A stretch of DNA of 64,000 bases from Polaribacter irgensii 23-P (GTDB lineage Bacteria; Bacteroidota; Bacteroidia; Flavobacteriales; Flavobacteriaceae): NCBI RefSeq assembly GCF_000153225.1, contig NZ_CH724148.1, positions 1,299,538-1,363,537 on the forward strand, written 5' to 3'. How positions within the stretch are numbered: the first letter of the stretch is position 1; every line of letters begins with the position of its first letter. The notes under the pieces are model-generated. The model was not told the DNA's origin. It did not search any database and was given only the letters and a program-made list of their open reading frames with translations. Below, piece by piece: positions 1-8,186 of the stretch. The translations under genes and the position numbers were made by a program.

Positions 1-381
1 AACTGCTGTAACACCATTAGATAGATATAGCCCAAGTTCATATCTATCCCATACATGAACATGCATATCTATAAGACCTGGTGTTAAATACTTGTTTTTT
101 GCATCAAGAGTTTCAATCCCGTTAATTTCAATCCTATCTGCAACTTTTTGAATTATTCCATCTTTTATGTGCACCATTTTGTCAACTAAAATAGTGTCTT
201 TATTCATTGGAATTATATTGACATTGGTAATAAGAAAAGAATTATTATCAGCAGAGTTAATATTATTAATTTTCAAGTAGTTGGTGTTTTGGTTGTCTAC
301 TAAAAGCAATACCGCAACAGATAGTAGTAAAACTCCAATAATTATAACGATGAATTTAAAAATTCGTTTTACTATTTTCAT
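1..381 (-). CDS. Amidohydrolase-family protein, N-terminal part (cut by window edge)
   Basis: This 127-codon open frame starts at an ATG (379-381) and runs off the left edge. Residues 9-28 form a membrane anchor or uncleaved signal. Residues 50-100 resemble the small beta-sandwich of amidohydrolases. The motif TPGLIDMHVHVWD (residues 100-112) carries the metal-binding HxH pair H107/H109 of imidazolonepropionase/dihydroorotase-like enzymes. The substrate cannot be judged because the remaining metal ligands lie outside the window. The gene begins 19 bp after attC-like site 1 and is the leftmost visible cassette cargo. A periplasm-facing catalytic domain is inferred from the N-terminal membrane segment. 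Confidence 0.8.
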   Translation of the reverse strand, partial: MKIVKRIFKFIVIIIGVLLLSVAVLLLVDNQNTNYLKINNINSADNNSFLITNVNIIPMNKDTILVDKMVHIKDGIIQKVADRIEINGIETLDAKNKYLTPGLIDMHVHVWDRYELGLYLSNGVTAV

Positions 382-400
382 ATTTAGGTTAATTATCGCT

Positions 401-525
401 AACGTTTTGGTATGAGTTTAATTGCGCATTTTAAGATACTAATTTAGTAAATACAAAACCAACTAGAAAATTCGCGAGGATTTTCGTAAGTAGAGTAGAA
501 CTAGCTATTAATTATACACGGTGTT
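401..525 (-). repeat. attC-like site 1 (short class)
   Basis: 125-bp repeat from AACG to GTGTT. Its inner hairpin (GAAAATTCGCGAGGATTTTC) differs from the other sites by paired changes that keep the stem. The outer arms end in TTAATTGC and GCTATTAATT, so the right arm is slightly diverged. Confidence 0.8.
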
Positions 526-540
526 GTAGGTTGTGTTTTT

Positions 541-1056
541 TTAGTCAATAAATTCTGTTTTATTAATTGAATCTATTTTTCCATTCTTAAAATAAAGGTC
601 GAGATTGTGAAACTTCCAACCCATTCCATGACCTTCGCTTCCCATAGAATAATTCCAGCTTTTTAAAGTGTCCATTTCTATCTTGAAATTATTCTCGGGT
701 TTTCCAAGAATTCCAACAATCTCATTTTTGGTTTTTCCAATTAATAATTTACTTTCAATTAGGTCTTTTCTCATATGATGGCGGTCTTTTTTGTTTTCAC
801 TCCATTCTATTGAGTTAAATTTTAATTCAGGATGATATTCATAAAATATAAATGAAAAGAAAATTGCAACAAATATTGAATAAACTATTGGTGTTAAAAT
901 GACTGAAGAAGCAATAGTTACGATAGTTTTCGAAATTCCTTTTCTAATAAATTTTCCAACTATCCAATTAATTATTAAATATAATAAGATTACAATTACT
1001 AATTGGAAATACCAATTTCCGGAAGATATGTTAAAATATTCAATCATTTTTTTCAT
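541..1056 (-). CDS. Two-TM protein with BamE/SmpA-like C-terminal domain (cassette cargo)
   Basis: 171 aa. Two hydrophobic segments (about residues 17-35 and 43-72) are followed by a soluble domain. Its pattern (LLIGKTKNEIVGILGKPENN near residues 104-123, then an aromatic strand and LDLYFKNGKI) resembles the SmpA/OmlA/BamE fold, in which a helix pair leads into a three-stranded sheet. Function is unknown and the family link rests on pattern only. The start lies 7 bp after site 2 and the stop 15 bp before site 1. The segment ends GTAGGT and ACCTAC are complementary, so the gene fills a complete single-gene cassette. Confidence 0.7.
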   Translation of the reverse strand: MKKMIEYFNISSGNWYFQLVIVILLYLIINWIVGKFIRKGISKTIVTIASSVILTPIVYSIFVAIFFSFIFYEYHPELKFNSIEWSENKKDRHHMRKDLIESKLLIGKTKNEIVGILGKPENNFKIEMDTLKSWNYSMGSEGHGMGWKFHNLDLYFKNGKIDSINKTEFID

Positions 1057-1063
1057 TACCTAC

Positions 1064-1190
1064 AACGTGTTTGTGTATGGTTAGTTGCGTGTTTTAAGAG
1101 ACTAATTTACTAAATAAAACAAGAACCAAGAAAGTCCGTTTGGACTTTCGTAAGTAAGCGATTTGCCAGCAATTAATTTTATACGGTGTT
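1064..1190 (-). repeat. attC-like site 2 (short class)
   Basis: 127 bp. The plus-strand left arm AACGTGTTTGTGTATGG pairs with the right end TATACGGTGTT, with about three extra bases in the left arm. The inner hairpin GAAAGTCCGTTTGGACTTTC is at 1130-1149. The end of this site supplies the stop codon (1179-1181) of the CPBP protease gene. Confidence 0.9.
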
Positions 1191-1931
1191 AGTAATAGTA
1201 CTTTCTTTTTCCCATTTCTTTATAATCAGAAACCAAATTACAACTGAAATACCTAAAATTATGATTTTTTCAGTTCCGTTAATTCCGTCTTTGATTAGGG
1301 CATTAAACATCATAATTTGGATAATCATATGAAAACAAGCACTTGCAATAATAGATTTTGTCGATTCAGCCACTTGTCCAATTCCCCAACTTCCAAGAAT
1401 CATCATTCCTAAAAAGAAAAGATTGTCGCCAAGACTTGCCTTTGTTAAAAATGTCAAATGCCATAAATACCAAAGAAATCCAATTATTAAATACTTTTCC
1501 CAAGACTTTAATCGTTTCAATTCCTCCTGCAAGTATCCTCTCCATCCATATTCCTCCATTATACAATAAAGAAAAGTGCCAATAGAAGCAATGAATCCAT
1601 AAATATGATAGTTCATTTCAAAGTCATTTTTCACTCCAATTATTATTAGAAGTGCTATTGGAATAAACATCATTATGAGACTTTTTGTCTTTGAAGTACC
1701 AAACAGGGAAATTTCTGTTTTTCGTTGTTTTTTTAATAATGGAAGAATTATTAAAGCACCAATTATAACTCCACTACCTTCTAAAAGAACAGAAGTTAAA
1801 ATAAAAATCCAAGTTGGTAATTTTTCCAATTCAGGTTTAATTTCGAAAATATCAAATCTGAAAATGTTTGATATTAATATTGAAATTAATAGAAATATTA
1901 TTATTCTTTTCCAACTTATTGGTCTACTCAT
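1179..1931 (-). CDS. CPBP family intramembrane metalloprotease (cassette cargo)
   Basis: 250 aa with about eight hydrophobic segments. The CPBP (Abi, type II CAAX protease-like) motifs are present: EEYGWRGYLQ with E126, E127 and R131, then H158 in LWHLT and H201 in CFHMI, the expected catalytic and metal-site residues. Known members process prenylated proteins in eukaryotes, and several bacterial ones give immunity to bacteriocins or act beside peptide toxins. The target here is unknown. The stop codon TAA lies inside attC-like site 2, so the cassette repeat contributes the last codons. A 105-bp leader separates the start from site 3, longer than for most cassettes here. Confidence 0.9.
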   Translation of the reverse strand: MSRPISWKRIIIFLLISILISNIFRFDIFEIKPELEKLPTWIFILTSVLLEGSGVIIGALIILPLLKKQRKTEISLFGTSKTKSLIMMFIPIALLIIIGVKNDFEMNYHIYGFIASIGTFLYCIMEEYGWRGYLQEELKRLKSWEKYLIIGFLWYLWHLTFLTKASLGDNLFFLGMMILGSWGIGQVAESTKSIIASACFHMIIQIMMFNALIKDGINGTEKIIILGISVVIWFLIIKKWEKESTITNTV

Positions 1932-2036
1932 TTATCAAGGTATTATTAATTAGGGTCAAACATCCAATAATAATTCTTTATAGAATAATATGATCTACCC
2001 AATTGTAGTTCGTTAGTTCTGAACTGTATTATTCCT

Positions 2037-2162
2037 AACGTGTTTGTACAAGATTAGTTGCTGTGGTTAAGCAATAAAGTTAATAAATAATAACTGACTA
2101 GAAAGTCCGCGAGGACTTTCGTAAGCTAAACGGAAACAAAGCAATTAATTTTGTACGGTGTT
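2037..2162 (-). repeat. attC-like site 3 (short class)
   Basis: 126 bp. The inner hairpin is GAAAGTCCGCGAGGACTTTC. The left arm has TTTGTACAAG where site 2 has TTTGTGTATGG, and the right arm changes to match (TTGTACGG), which is compensatory covariation. Confidence 0.9.
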
Positions 2163-2367
2163 GTAAGTAGTAGTTTTTTTACTGTTTATATTTTCATATT
2201 ATTTTTCTTTAGTATTTTTCATAAATTTAATACCAATAGTTTACATTTTATTAAATTCTACAATTTTGGAAGTTTCCTGTTTTCCTCTTTTGATTTTGAG
2301 AGTTAACTCCGGATTTAGTCTTTTTCTATTTTTTCAAATTTTAGAAATTCAAATTTAAATTTTATGT

Positions 2368-2547
2368 TTAATCTTTCATTATAAACTTCTCATAAAGCAG
2401 AGAGATTCCTCCTAAAATAATCCCAAAAATCAAAATAATTTTACTGTAAGGCCAATGTTGAAGTTTAAATACAGTACCAATTAATATTAATGCAGCACCA
2501 ATTTTTTGATTTCTTTGGGTTATTCTTTTAGTTCTTTTTTTTGTCAT
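2368..2547 (-). CDS. Small GldL-like membrane protein, 59 aa (cassette cargo)
   Basis: This 59-aa frame (ATG at 2545-2547, TAA at 2368-2370) starts with a basic stretch (residues 2-15, with eight Lys/Arg). Two transmembrane helices follow (about 16-28 and 36-51). The motif TVFKLQHWPYS (residues 25-35) between them resembles the FK-x-HWP signature of the N-terminal membrane hairpin of GldL, the gliding-motility/type IX secretion motor protein. Only this hairpin is present, so it cannot be a whole GldL. The segment ends GTAAG (2163) and CTTAC (2616) are complementary. The 205 bp between the stop and site 3 hold no recognised gene. Confidence 0.7.
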   Translation of the reverse strand: MTKKRTKRITQRNQKIGAALILIGTVFKLQHWPYSKIILIFGIILGGISLLYEKFIMKD

Positions 2548-2616
2548 AAAGCTATAATTAAGAGAACCTTTAATTTAAATGTTATTAGGTTTGAGTGATT
2601 TTTCGCTATTGCTTAC

Positions 2617-2741
2617 AACGTATTTGTATAAGATTAGTTGCGTATTTTAAGCACTATAGTTAGTAAATAAACACAGATAGAAAGTCCGCGAGGACTTTCG
2701 TAAGCTAAACAGAAACAAAGCAATTAATTTTGTACGGTGTT
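2617..2741 (-). repeat. attC-like site 4 (short class)
   Basis: 125 bp, nearly the same as site 3, with the same GCGAG inner loop and the TGTATAAG / TTGTACGG arms. Confidence 0.9.
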
Positions 2742-2754
2742 GTAATGCGTATTT

Positions 2755-3171
2755 TTATTCCGTTTTAATATTCAGCCATTTATTTCTCCAAATAGTTATT
2801 GTTCCAACAATTCCAATTAAAAAAATTATAAAAATGCCAATTCCAATATTTTTTGGCACCATTTTCAGATTAAAAAACATAAGTCCAATTAGTGGAAACA
2901 TTGCTCCAAATAAAGGCATTTTTTTATTCATGAATTTATTTCCGTTAACAATTATTTTTTCATGGTCGTCTGTATTCCGCAATTCCATTTTTTTACTTCC
3001 ACACCATTGAATTTTGGCTTTCAAAGATTCATTCTTTAAATCATTAGGAATTTCAATAGTTTTTTTCTCTCCGTTTTTTAATTCAGTCAGATATTTTTTT
3101 CCAAGGAATATTTCATATGAACAGTTTTTATTAAAACTCTCTTTTGGTCTACTTATCGTAATTTTTTTCAT
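2755..3171 (-). CDS. Hypothetical protein with C-terminal membrane hairpin (cassette cargo)
   Basis: 138 aa from ATG 3171 (MKKITISRP). An ATG at 3177 adds two residues, and a longer GTG start at 3219 would lie inside site 5 and is unlikely. Residues 1-72 form a predicted beta-rich soluble domain, with an apparent GKKYLTELKNGEKKTIEIP strand pair similar in style to DUF2846-like small sandwiches. Two transmembrane helices follow (about 86-101 and 108-126). No function can be assigned. The start is about 10 bp from site 5 and the stop 13 bp from site 4. Confidence 0.65.
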   Translation of the reverse strand: MKKITISRPKESFNKNCSYEIFLGKKYLTELKNGEKKTIEIPNDLKNESLKAKIQWCGSKKMELRNTDDHEKIIVNGNKFMNKKMPLFGAMFPLIGLMFFNLKMVPKNIGIGIFIIFLIGIVGTITIWRNKWLNIKTE

Positions 3172-3180
3172 ATGCATTAC

Positions 3181-3365
3181 AACGTTTAGTATAAGAAACG
3201 TAGGGCAATAAATAAGCACTATTGTTTCAGTTTATTACTGAGCTAAATATAAATATTTTGCTTTTATTTTTGTCTTAAATGCCAAATTTTATATTTAGCG
3301 GACTTTATAAATGAACACAGAACTTTGGAGTTAACACAAAAGCCCTATGTTTTTTATACATTGTT
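3181..3365 (-). repeat. attC-like site 5 (long class)
   Basis: 185 bp. The ends AACGTTTAGTATAAGAAACG and ATGTTTTTTATACATTGTT form an imperfect inverted repeat continuing into GTAGGGC / GCCCTAT. The interior differs from the short class. It shares GCCAAAT and GCGGACTT-type segments with sites 10 and 11. Confidence 0.8.
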
Positions 3366-3486
3366 GTGCTTAGTATTTTTAAATGGCAATGTATAGCATA
3401 ATAAAATTAATGATAAACATTAATAAATATTTGTTTGTCATTTTTTTTTACCTTTAATTTGCATTAATATTAAAACTTTTAATTTA

Positions 3487-3993
3487 ATGAAAACATTAAA
3501 ACATATTTCAGTAGCATTCTTAATTATGCTTATTTCAGGTTTAAGTTCTTACTATTTAAAACCTAATAACCCTATAATGATGACTTTTTTATTTTTAATA
3601 GTAGGGTTTTTTTTCTTCAATTTGATTCTTAGAAAATCACTTTCATTCAAGAGTTACTTTACAAGTCGGTATAATCTATTTACAACAAAGGTTCGGACGG
3701 AAAAGTCATATGATATACCAAAGGAATTGATGTTTGAAAAAATCATAGAGGTAATTAATCATTCAGATTTTAAATTGGTTGAAACAGATGAAAATAAATT
3801 TGAAATTCTAGCGATTTCAAAAATTACATTTAAATCTTGGGGCGAAAATTTATACATTAATTTTGAAACTAAAGGAAATGAAACAATAATGAAATTTTGT
3901 TCGTCAACACTATTCCAAATGTATTCTTGGGGGAAAAATGAAAAAAATTATGATAATTTATTAAATGAAATCGAAAGTTCATTAATAGTTTAA
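3487..3993 (+). CDS. Two-TM protein of unknown function (inverted cassette cargo)
   Basis: 168 aa. Two transmembrane segments (about residues 7-24 and 31-48) are followed by a soluble domain of about 115 residues rich in beta strands, ending ESSLIV. I do not recognise the family. It is one of only two plus-strand genes in the array and sits 12 bp upstream of a small XRE regulator, so the two probably form one unit with their own promoter in the 120-bp AT-rich leader after site 5. Small membrane protein plus Cro-like regulator pairs are common in Bacteroidota and Firmicutes, but what this one does is unknown. Confidence 0.7.
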   Translation: MKTLKHISVAFLIMLISGLSSYYLKPNNPIMMTFLFLIVGFFFFNLILRKSLSFKSYFTSRYNLFTTKVRTEKSYDIPKELMFEKIIEVINHSDFKLVETDENKFEILAISKITFKSWGENLYINFETKGNETIMKFCSSTLFQMYSWGKNEKNYDNLLNEIESSLIV

Positions 3994-4005
3994 ATTTATA
4001 AGTGT

Positions 4006-4209
4006 ATGCCTATAATAGTAAATTTAGATGTGATGTTAGCTAAACGTAAATTAAAGTTAAAAGAACTTTCTGAAAAAGTTGGTGTGTCAACAGTAAATTT
4101 ATCAATTTTAAAGCAAGGAAAAGTTAAAGCAATTCGTTTCACCACCTTAGATGCAATTTGCTTGGCATTAGACTGTCAACCTGGCGATATTTTAGAATAC
4201 GTTGAATAG
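4006..4209 (+). CDS. Small XRE/Cro-type DNA-binding protein
   Basis: 67 aa, a single helix-turn-helix domain. LKELSEKVGVSTVNLSILKQ (residues 17-36) is the HTH core and the ending CLALDCQPGDILEYVE is typical of the YozG-like group. Such proteins often sit beside a small membrane protein, as here (12 bp after the 168-aa gene). It probably controls its own two-gene unit. The stop lies 23 bp before site 6, so the pair occupies one complete cassette with ends GTGCTTA and TAAGCAC. Confidence 0.85.
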   Translation: MPIIVNLDVMLAKRKLKLKELSEKVGVSTVNLSILKQGKVKAIRFTTLDAICLALDCQPGDILEYVE

Positions 4210-4232
4210 AGTGTATCTTCGGCATTAAGCAC

Positions 4233-4358
4233 AACGTTGATGTATATGGTTTGTTGCGTGTTTCAAGCAACTAATTTAGTAAATAATTACCGACCAAGAA
4301 AGTCCGTTTGGACTTTCGTAAGTAGGCGAGAACTTAGCAATTAATTTTATAGGGTGTT
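4233..4358 (-). repeat. attC-like site 6 (short class)
   Basis: 126 bp with the GTTTG inner loop. The right end TTTTATAGGGTGTT has G where other sites have C. Confidence 0.9.
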
Positions 4359-4369
4359 GCCCACAGTAT

Positions 4370-5524
4370 TTATTTCTTTTTTATATTCGTAAGGGTTTTA
4401 AATTCCTTTTGAGAGTTTTCCAGTTTTTTTAGAAATTCCGACATTTCATTAGTTAATAATAAATATTCTTGTTTGTTCCAAAATTCTGGATTGAAAGACT
4501 TTTTTAGCTCAAAAAGATCTTTCTTAACAGATATGTTTTTATTAAGTTCTTTTTTTGTTTTACCTAATGCTATCCAAGAATATTCTACATCGTATATTGT
4601 TTTTTCTTCTTCTGCGATAACTTCGACTTGAGCTATTATTTTAGCTTTATCTAAAAAGTATATATTTTCTTCAATATTTTTTTTAAAGTATACCAAATAT
4701 TCAAAAGAAGTTGTTCTAAATTTAACTCCTCGTTTTTCCTGAAATATTTCTTTTGTGATAATGTTTTTTGATTTAAACTCTACAATAGCTTTATCTTTAT
4801 TGTTAATTAAATAATAACCTTCATTTTTTGATTTTTCTTCTGATTTTGGTGAAAAATGATGTTTGGTATATTCATCATTTTCAGATTTTGACTCATTGAA
4901 ATCATATAATTTAGTATTAATTCCTATGGAAGCAGTAAAATCAAGTATTTGCTTAAAACTGAACATTGAGAAATAAACAGCTTTTTCTTTAATTCCAGCT
5001 TTACGCATATTCAAAACTTCTATTTCGTAATTTCTTTTAGGCATTGGCTTTTTTGAAGTAGAAAAAAGTGTTTTTCTATTAACCGAACCGTTCAAATCTT
5101 GTAATTTTATTATGACTCCGTCTTTTCTTAAAAAGCATCTTAAAAAGAATGACTCAGAATAAGGCTTAAAAGGGTAGTTGTTATGTAACTCTTTGTAAAC
5201 ATTTGTTATTGAGTTTGAATTTCCTAAAATAATTTCGTCTAATGCTTCAAACTTACTTTCTAAAAAGATTGTGTCTTTTCTTATTTTTTCAAAAGTTGAA
5301 TAAATAGACTTATAACCAATTAGTCTAATTTTAACAGAATCTTTTTCTGAAACAAATAAGAATTTACCTTCAGAGTTTGTCGAAGTGAAATTAGTACTAT
5401 TGTATATATCCACATATTCAATAGGGTTTTTAGTGTCTGAATCAACTATAATTCCATTAAGTCTATTTTGACTAAAGGACTTGTTAATCACTAAGATTAT
5501 TAATATTAGTAGGGTTTTTCTCAT
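4370..5524 (-). CDS. Secreted protein with carboxypeptidase-like regulatory domain (cassette cargo)
   Basis: 384 aa. A signal peptide (residues 1-18, cleavage likely after SFS) leads into a carboxypeptidase-D regulatory-like beta-sandwich (about residues 21-90; RLNGIIVDSDTKNPIEYVDI, then GKFLF and IRLIGYKS). The remaining 290 residues are mixed alpha/beta and resemble Bacteroidota proteins of unknown function that carry this N-terminal domain. Such proteins are periplasmic or outer-membrane associated. No catalytic motif is visible. At 1.2 kb it is the longest single cargo gene here, ending 12 bp from site 6 and starting 9 bp from site 7. Confidence 0.75.
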   Translation of the reverse strand: MRKTLLILIILVINKSFSQNRLNGIIVDSDTKNPIEYVDIYNSTNFTSTNSEGKFLFVSEKDSVKIRLIGYKSIYSTFEKIRKDTIFLESKFEALDEIILGNSNSITNVYKELHNNYPFKPYSESFFLRCFLRKDGVIIKLQDLNGSVNRKTLFSTSKKPMPKRNYEIEVLNMRKAGIKEKAVYFSMFSFKQILDFTASIGINTKLYDFNESKSENDEYTKHHFSPKSEEKSKNEGYYLINNKDKAIVEFKSKNIITKEIFQEKRGVKFRTTSFEYLVYFKKNIEENIYFLDKAKIIAQVEVIAEEEKTIYDVEYSWIALGKTKKELNKNISVKKDLFELKKSFNPEFWNKQEYLLLTNEMSEFLKKLENSQKEFKTLTNIKKK

Positions 5525-5533
5525 ATTGTGGGC

Positions 5534-5660
5534 AACGTGTTTGTGTATGGTTAGTTGCGTGTTTTAAGAGACTAATTTACTAAATAAAACGAGAACCAAG
5601 AAAGTCCGTTTGGACTTTCATAAATAAGCTAAAAGCCAGCAATTAATTATACACGGTGTT
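5534..5660 (-). repeat. attC-like site 7 (short class)
   Basis: 127 bp, almost identical to site 2 over the left 80 bp. The segment to its right begins GTGCTT (5661). Confidence 0.9.
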
Positions 5661-5675
5661 GTGCTTTCGTTATTT

Positions 5676-6401
5676 CTATTTTCTAAAAATCAATTCTTTA
5701 TCTAAATGTTTAATTAATTCTTCAATAGATATCATAGCCTCTTTGTAAAAAAATAAACCTGCTTCTCTTTGAGAAATAATCCTTCCTAATATATTACTAA
5801 ACTGTTTGTTAATCTTCAAGCTTTCGAAATCATTTGGAGCAGCAGCTTGTTTAGAGTTTCTACTACTTATATGTTTATATATAAAAGGGTTAAACGCCTG
5901 TAAATTTGACCATTCTCCTTTGTCATAATCATTGATTAGTATAATAAGTTCAAACTCATACATACTTACAATTTTGTTTCTTAAAGGTAAATTTGATATG
6001 ATGTCCAAACCTTTAGTTTTTAATGTGGTATAAGCCGTTGTAATAGGATATGGGCTTTGCCAATCTCCAATCCATCCAAATGCGGTATTTAATTCAGTAT
6101 TATATGGTAAATCTTCATCAATGTAATGTTCTATTTTTCTAAACTGAAGGATTGAATTTCGATTTATAAGGGTATCATTTTTAAAACTATTTAATGTGTC
6201 TTCTAAATTTGATTTTACTTCAAGTAAAAGACTTAACTCTACATTATGAAGTTTTCGATTCTCATTCCAATTATTAATAGATAAAGCGATCAAAATACCA
6301 ATAACCACAAGTACAATTTCTCCGATTGCATATTTAAAATACTTTCCAGTTTTATTTTTCTCCATGAGGTTATATCGTATTTTTCTAAAAAATTTTATCA
6401 T
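5676..6401 (-). CDS. DUF6090 family membrane protein (cassette cargo)
   Basis: 241 aa. The N-terminus has the DUF6090 signature: a basic MIKFFRKIRYNLMEKNKTGK, then KYFKYAIGEIVLVVIGILIAL (single TM, about residues 22-41) and SINNWNENRK. A mostly helical soluble domain follows. The family is widespread in Flavobacteriia, often in several copies per genome, and has no known function. Here it fills one cassette: the start is 28 bp after site 8 and the stop 16 bp before site 7, with ends GTGCTT and AAGCAC. Confidence 0.85.
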   Translation of the reverse strand: MIKFFRKIRYNLMEKNKTGKYFKYAIGEIVLVVIGILIALSINNWNENRKLHNVELSLLLEVKSNLEDTLNSFKNDTLINRNSILQFRKIEHYIDEDLPYNTELNTAFGWIGDWQSPYPITTAYTTLKTKGLDIISNLPLRNKIVSMYEFELIILINDYDKGEWSNLQAFNPFIYKHISSRNSKQAAAPNDFESLKINKQFSNILGRIISQREAGLFFYKEAMISIEELIKHLDKELIFRK

Positions 6402-6429
6402 TGATTATCCGTTTGTTATAATGAAGCAC

Positions 6430-6555
6430 AACGTGTTTGTGTATGGTTTTTTGCGCGTTTTAAGAGACTAATTTAGTAAATAAAACATAAACCAAGAAAG
6501 TCCGTTTAGACTTTCGTAAATAAGCTAAAACCAGCAATTAATTAAACACGGTGTT
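6430..6555 (-). repeat. attC-like site 8 (short class)
   Basis: 126 bp. The inner hairpin loop variant is GTTTA. The right end AAACACGGTGTT pairs with GTGTTTGTGTATGG. Confidence 0.9.
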
Positions 6556-6557
6556 GG

Positions 6558-7217
6558 CTACAGTTTTTTTCTTTTAAATAATCTTCTGAATCCAAAAAAC
6601 AAAATTACAATTCCTATTATATACATCAAATAATTTCTGTCACTTTCTTCTTTTTCAGTTTCGGTTTTTTCTTGATTTAAAATAGTTCTAACCTCAAGAT
6701 TATTTATAACTAATTCTTTCAATTCACTCGGATTAATTTTTCTGTCAACTTTTTTTAAGTCAATTTCTAAACAGTTTAAATTGTCTCTTTTTATTTTTTC
6801 TAATTTTTCAGCTCCAACGAAACTTGTAACTGCTAATTCTATTAACCATTTTTGATTTGAGTCAGAATTTTCAATTATTACATCGGGACTAAAGTCAGAA
6901 AGAGAAACTTCAATTTCCGATTTTGTGTAGTCAAAATATTTATTTTCAGATAATTTTATTGAATTGTTTTCTGCTACTATTTGTTTTGCTAAAAGGTGAA
7001 GAGCCGTTTCAATTCCGCCCTTACAATCAGATTCAATTTCGTGTCTAAAATGTATTTCCCTTTTGTTATTTTTATTATTAATAGCAATTAACTTTTCTCC
7101 ACATTCAATACATTTGCAATTACATTTCAGTCCATTTTCAACTTTTGAAATATGAACAATTTTTTTTGTCTCAATTATTTTCCTAATGTGATTTTTGCAC
7201 TCATTCTTTAAATTGTA
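6558..7217 (-). CDS. CoiA-like nuclease, no normal start codon (cassette cargo)
   Basis: An uninterrupted frame of about 220 codons ends at TAG 6558-6560. It has a Cys cluster CNCKCIECGEKL, then HFRHE, a further Cys (SDCKGG), HLLAK, SPDVI and WLIELAV, the order expected for CoiA-like competence-associated nucleases (zinc-binding start, PD-(D/E)XK-type core with D in SPDV and E in LIELA). A single TM helix lies near the C-terminus (LMYIIGIVILFFGF). No in-frame ATG, GTG or TTG exists before residue 190. An ATG at 7204-7206 is out of frame and soon stops. The gene may use a rare start or have lost its first bases. It fills one cassette with ends GGCTACA and TGTAGCC. Confidence 0.6.
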   Translation of the reverse strand, partial: YNLKNECKNHIRKIIETKKIVHISKVENGLKCNCKCIECGEKLIAINNKNNKREIHFRHEIESDCKGGIETALHLLAKQIVAENNSIKLSENKYFDYTKSEIEVSLSDFSPDVIIENSDSNQKWLIELAVTSFVGAEKLEKIKRDNLNCLEIDLKKVDRKINPSELKELVINNLEVRTILNQEKTETEKEESDRNYLMYIIGIVILFFGFRRLFKRKKL

Positions 7218-7220
7218 GCC

Positions 7221-7344
7221 AACGTGTTTGTATAATGTTAGTTGCGTATTTTAAGCACGAAAGTTAATAAATAAATCACAGATAGAAAGTCCGTTTGGAC
7301 TTTCGTAAATAAGCTAAAACCAACAATTAATTTTATACGGTGTT
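7221..7344 (-). repeat. attC-like site 9 (short class)
   Basis: 124 bp with the GTTTG inner hairpin loop. The following segment starts AGCTTT (7345). Confidence 0.9.
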
Positions 7345-7645
7345 AGCTTTTAGTGCTTCTTTTTATTCATAATTTACCATTCAGTAACTTTTTTTTTGTT
7401 TAGCTTTAAGCCAACTTTGTTAGGTTCTTATAATTCCATGGCATTTAACCTAACATTTTTTTTTACTTGTTTTTCATTCCGCAAACCTGCTAATTTCCGT
7501 TTAGTTTTTAATTCAGGTTTGCGTAATTAATTCCGTGAATTTTTAAATTCCGATTGTGCGAGATTTCGAGTTTTAAATTCATTTTTCAATTCCAAAAACT
7601 AATTAAAAGACAGAGGTAATATAATTCAGAGTTTGAATTTTATTA
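7345..7645. other. Non-coding part of cassette 9
   Basis: About 300 bp with no long open frame. It is pyrimidine-rich on the plus strand and contains the 11-mer AATTCCGATTG (7546-7556) shared with two other cassettes. It may be a decayed second gene. Confidence 0.5.
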
Positions 7646-7837
7646 TTAAACTTCTTTTGGTTTTATCAACTTGAAAATAAAAATCAAATTCAATAAAGAG
7701 AAAATAATAGTCAATATTGAGGAAATTTTTGGGTTTGAAAATTCAAAAAATTCAAATATTTGATTCAAACCTAAAACTATTAAACCAATATTCGAAAGAA
7801 GAAGGATAATAGATGTTTTTTTATCTTTTTTATACAT
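7646..7837 (-). CDS. Small two-TM protein (cassette cargo)
   Basis: 63 aa with two transmembrane helices (about residues 9-27 and 37-56) and charged ends (MYKKDKK at the start, KLIKPKEV at the end). There is no recognised family. Such tiny membrane hairpins recur in this array (2368-2547, 12206-12439, 13742-13924). The cassette ends AGCTTT and AAAGCT are complementary. Confidence 0.55.
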   Translation of the reverse strand: MYKKDKKTSIILLLSNIGLIVLGLNQIFEFFEFSNPKISSILTIIFSLLNLIFIFKLIKPKEV

Positions 7838-7886
7838 TTTTTCTATTTAAATTCAGTTTTCACAAACTTTCTCACGCATTAAAGCT

Positions 7887-8073
7887 AACGTCTAGGCTGT
7901 GGTTAGTAAGGGAATTAAAAGTAATAAACTTTCGATTAAGCACTTAGCCAAAACTTTTTTATTTTGTTTTATCTTTTCAATTTTAAAGCCAAATCCAAAG
8001 ATTTTGCGGTTTTTGTAAAATGCACTGACCTTTTAGATGAGCACCAAAACCCGTATTAATTATAGCCATTGTT
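7887..8073 (-). repeat. attC-like site 10 (long class)
   Basis: 187 bp. The ends AACGTCTAGGCTGTGGTTAG and TTAATTATAGCCATTGTT pair imperfectly. Interior hairpins are built from GCCAAATCC / GATTTTGCGG. It is about 80% similar by eye to site 11 over most of its length. Confidence 0.85.
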
Positions 8074-8135
8074 GGCTGTTCGTTATATTTTCCTAGCGAT
8101 TGTGATAGATAAAAACAAAAACAAAAACAAAAACA

Positions 8136-8162
8136 AAAGTGAGAGTTATAAACCCTCACTTT
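8136..8162 (-). terminator. Terminator of the isochorismatase-family gene
   Basis: The inverted repeat AAAGTGAG / CTCACTTT with an 11-nt loop is followed on the minus strand by a T-rich tract formed by a run of CAAAAA units (8111-8135). Confidence 0.65.
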
Positions 8163-8186
8163 CATTAAAATAAACTTTATTCAATT

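Noticed and set aside
899..1084. Plus-strand frame in the first complete cassette
   Set aside because: Shadow of the minus-strand gene at 541-1056, running into site 2.
7983..8165. 60-codon frame rich in CFCFCF
   Set aside because: It overlaps site 10 and the CAAAAA run downstream of a terminator; the repetitive translation is an artefact of the tandem repeat.
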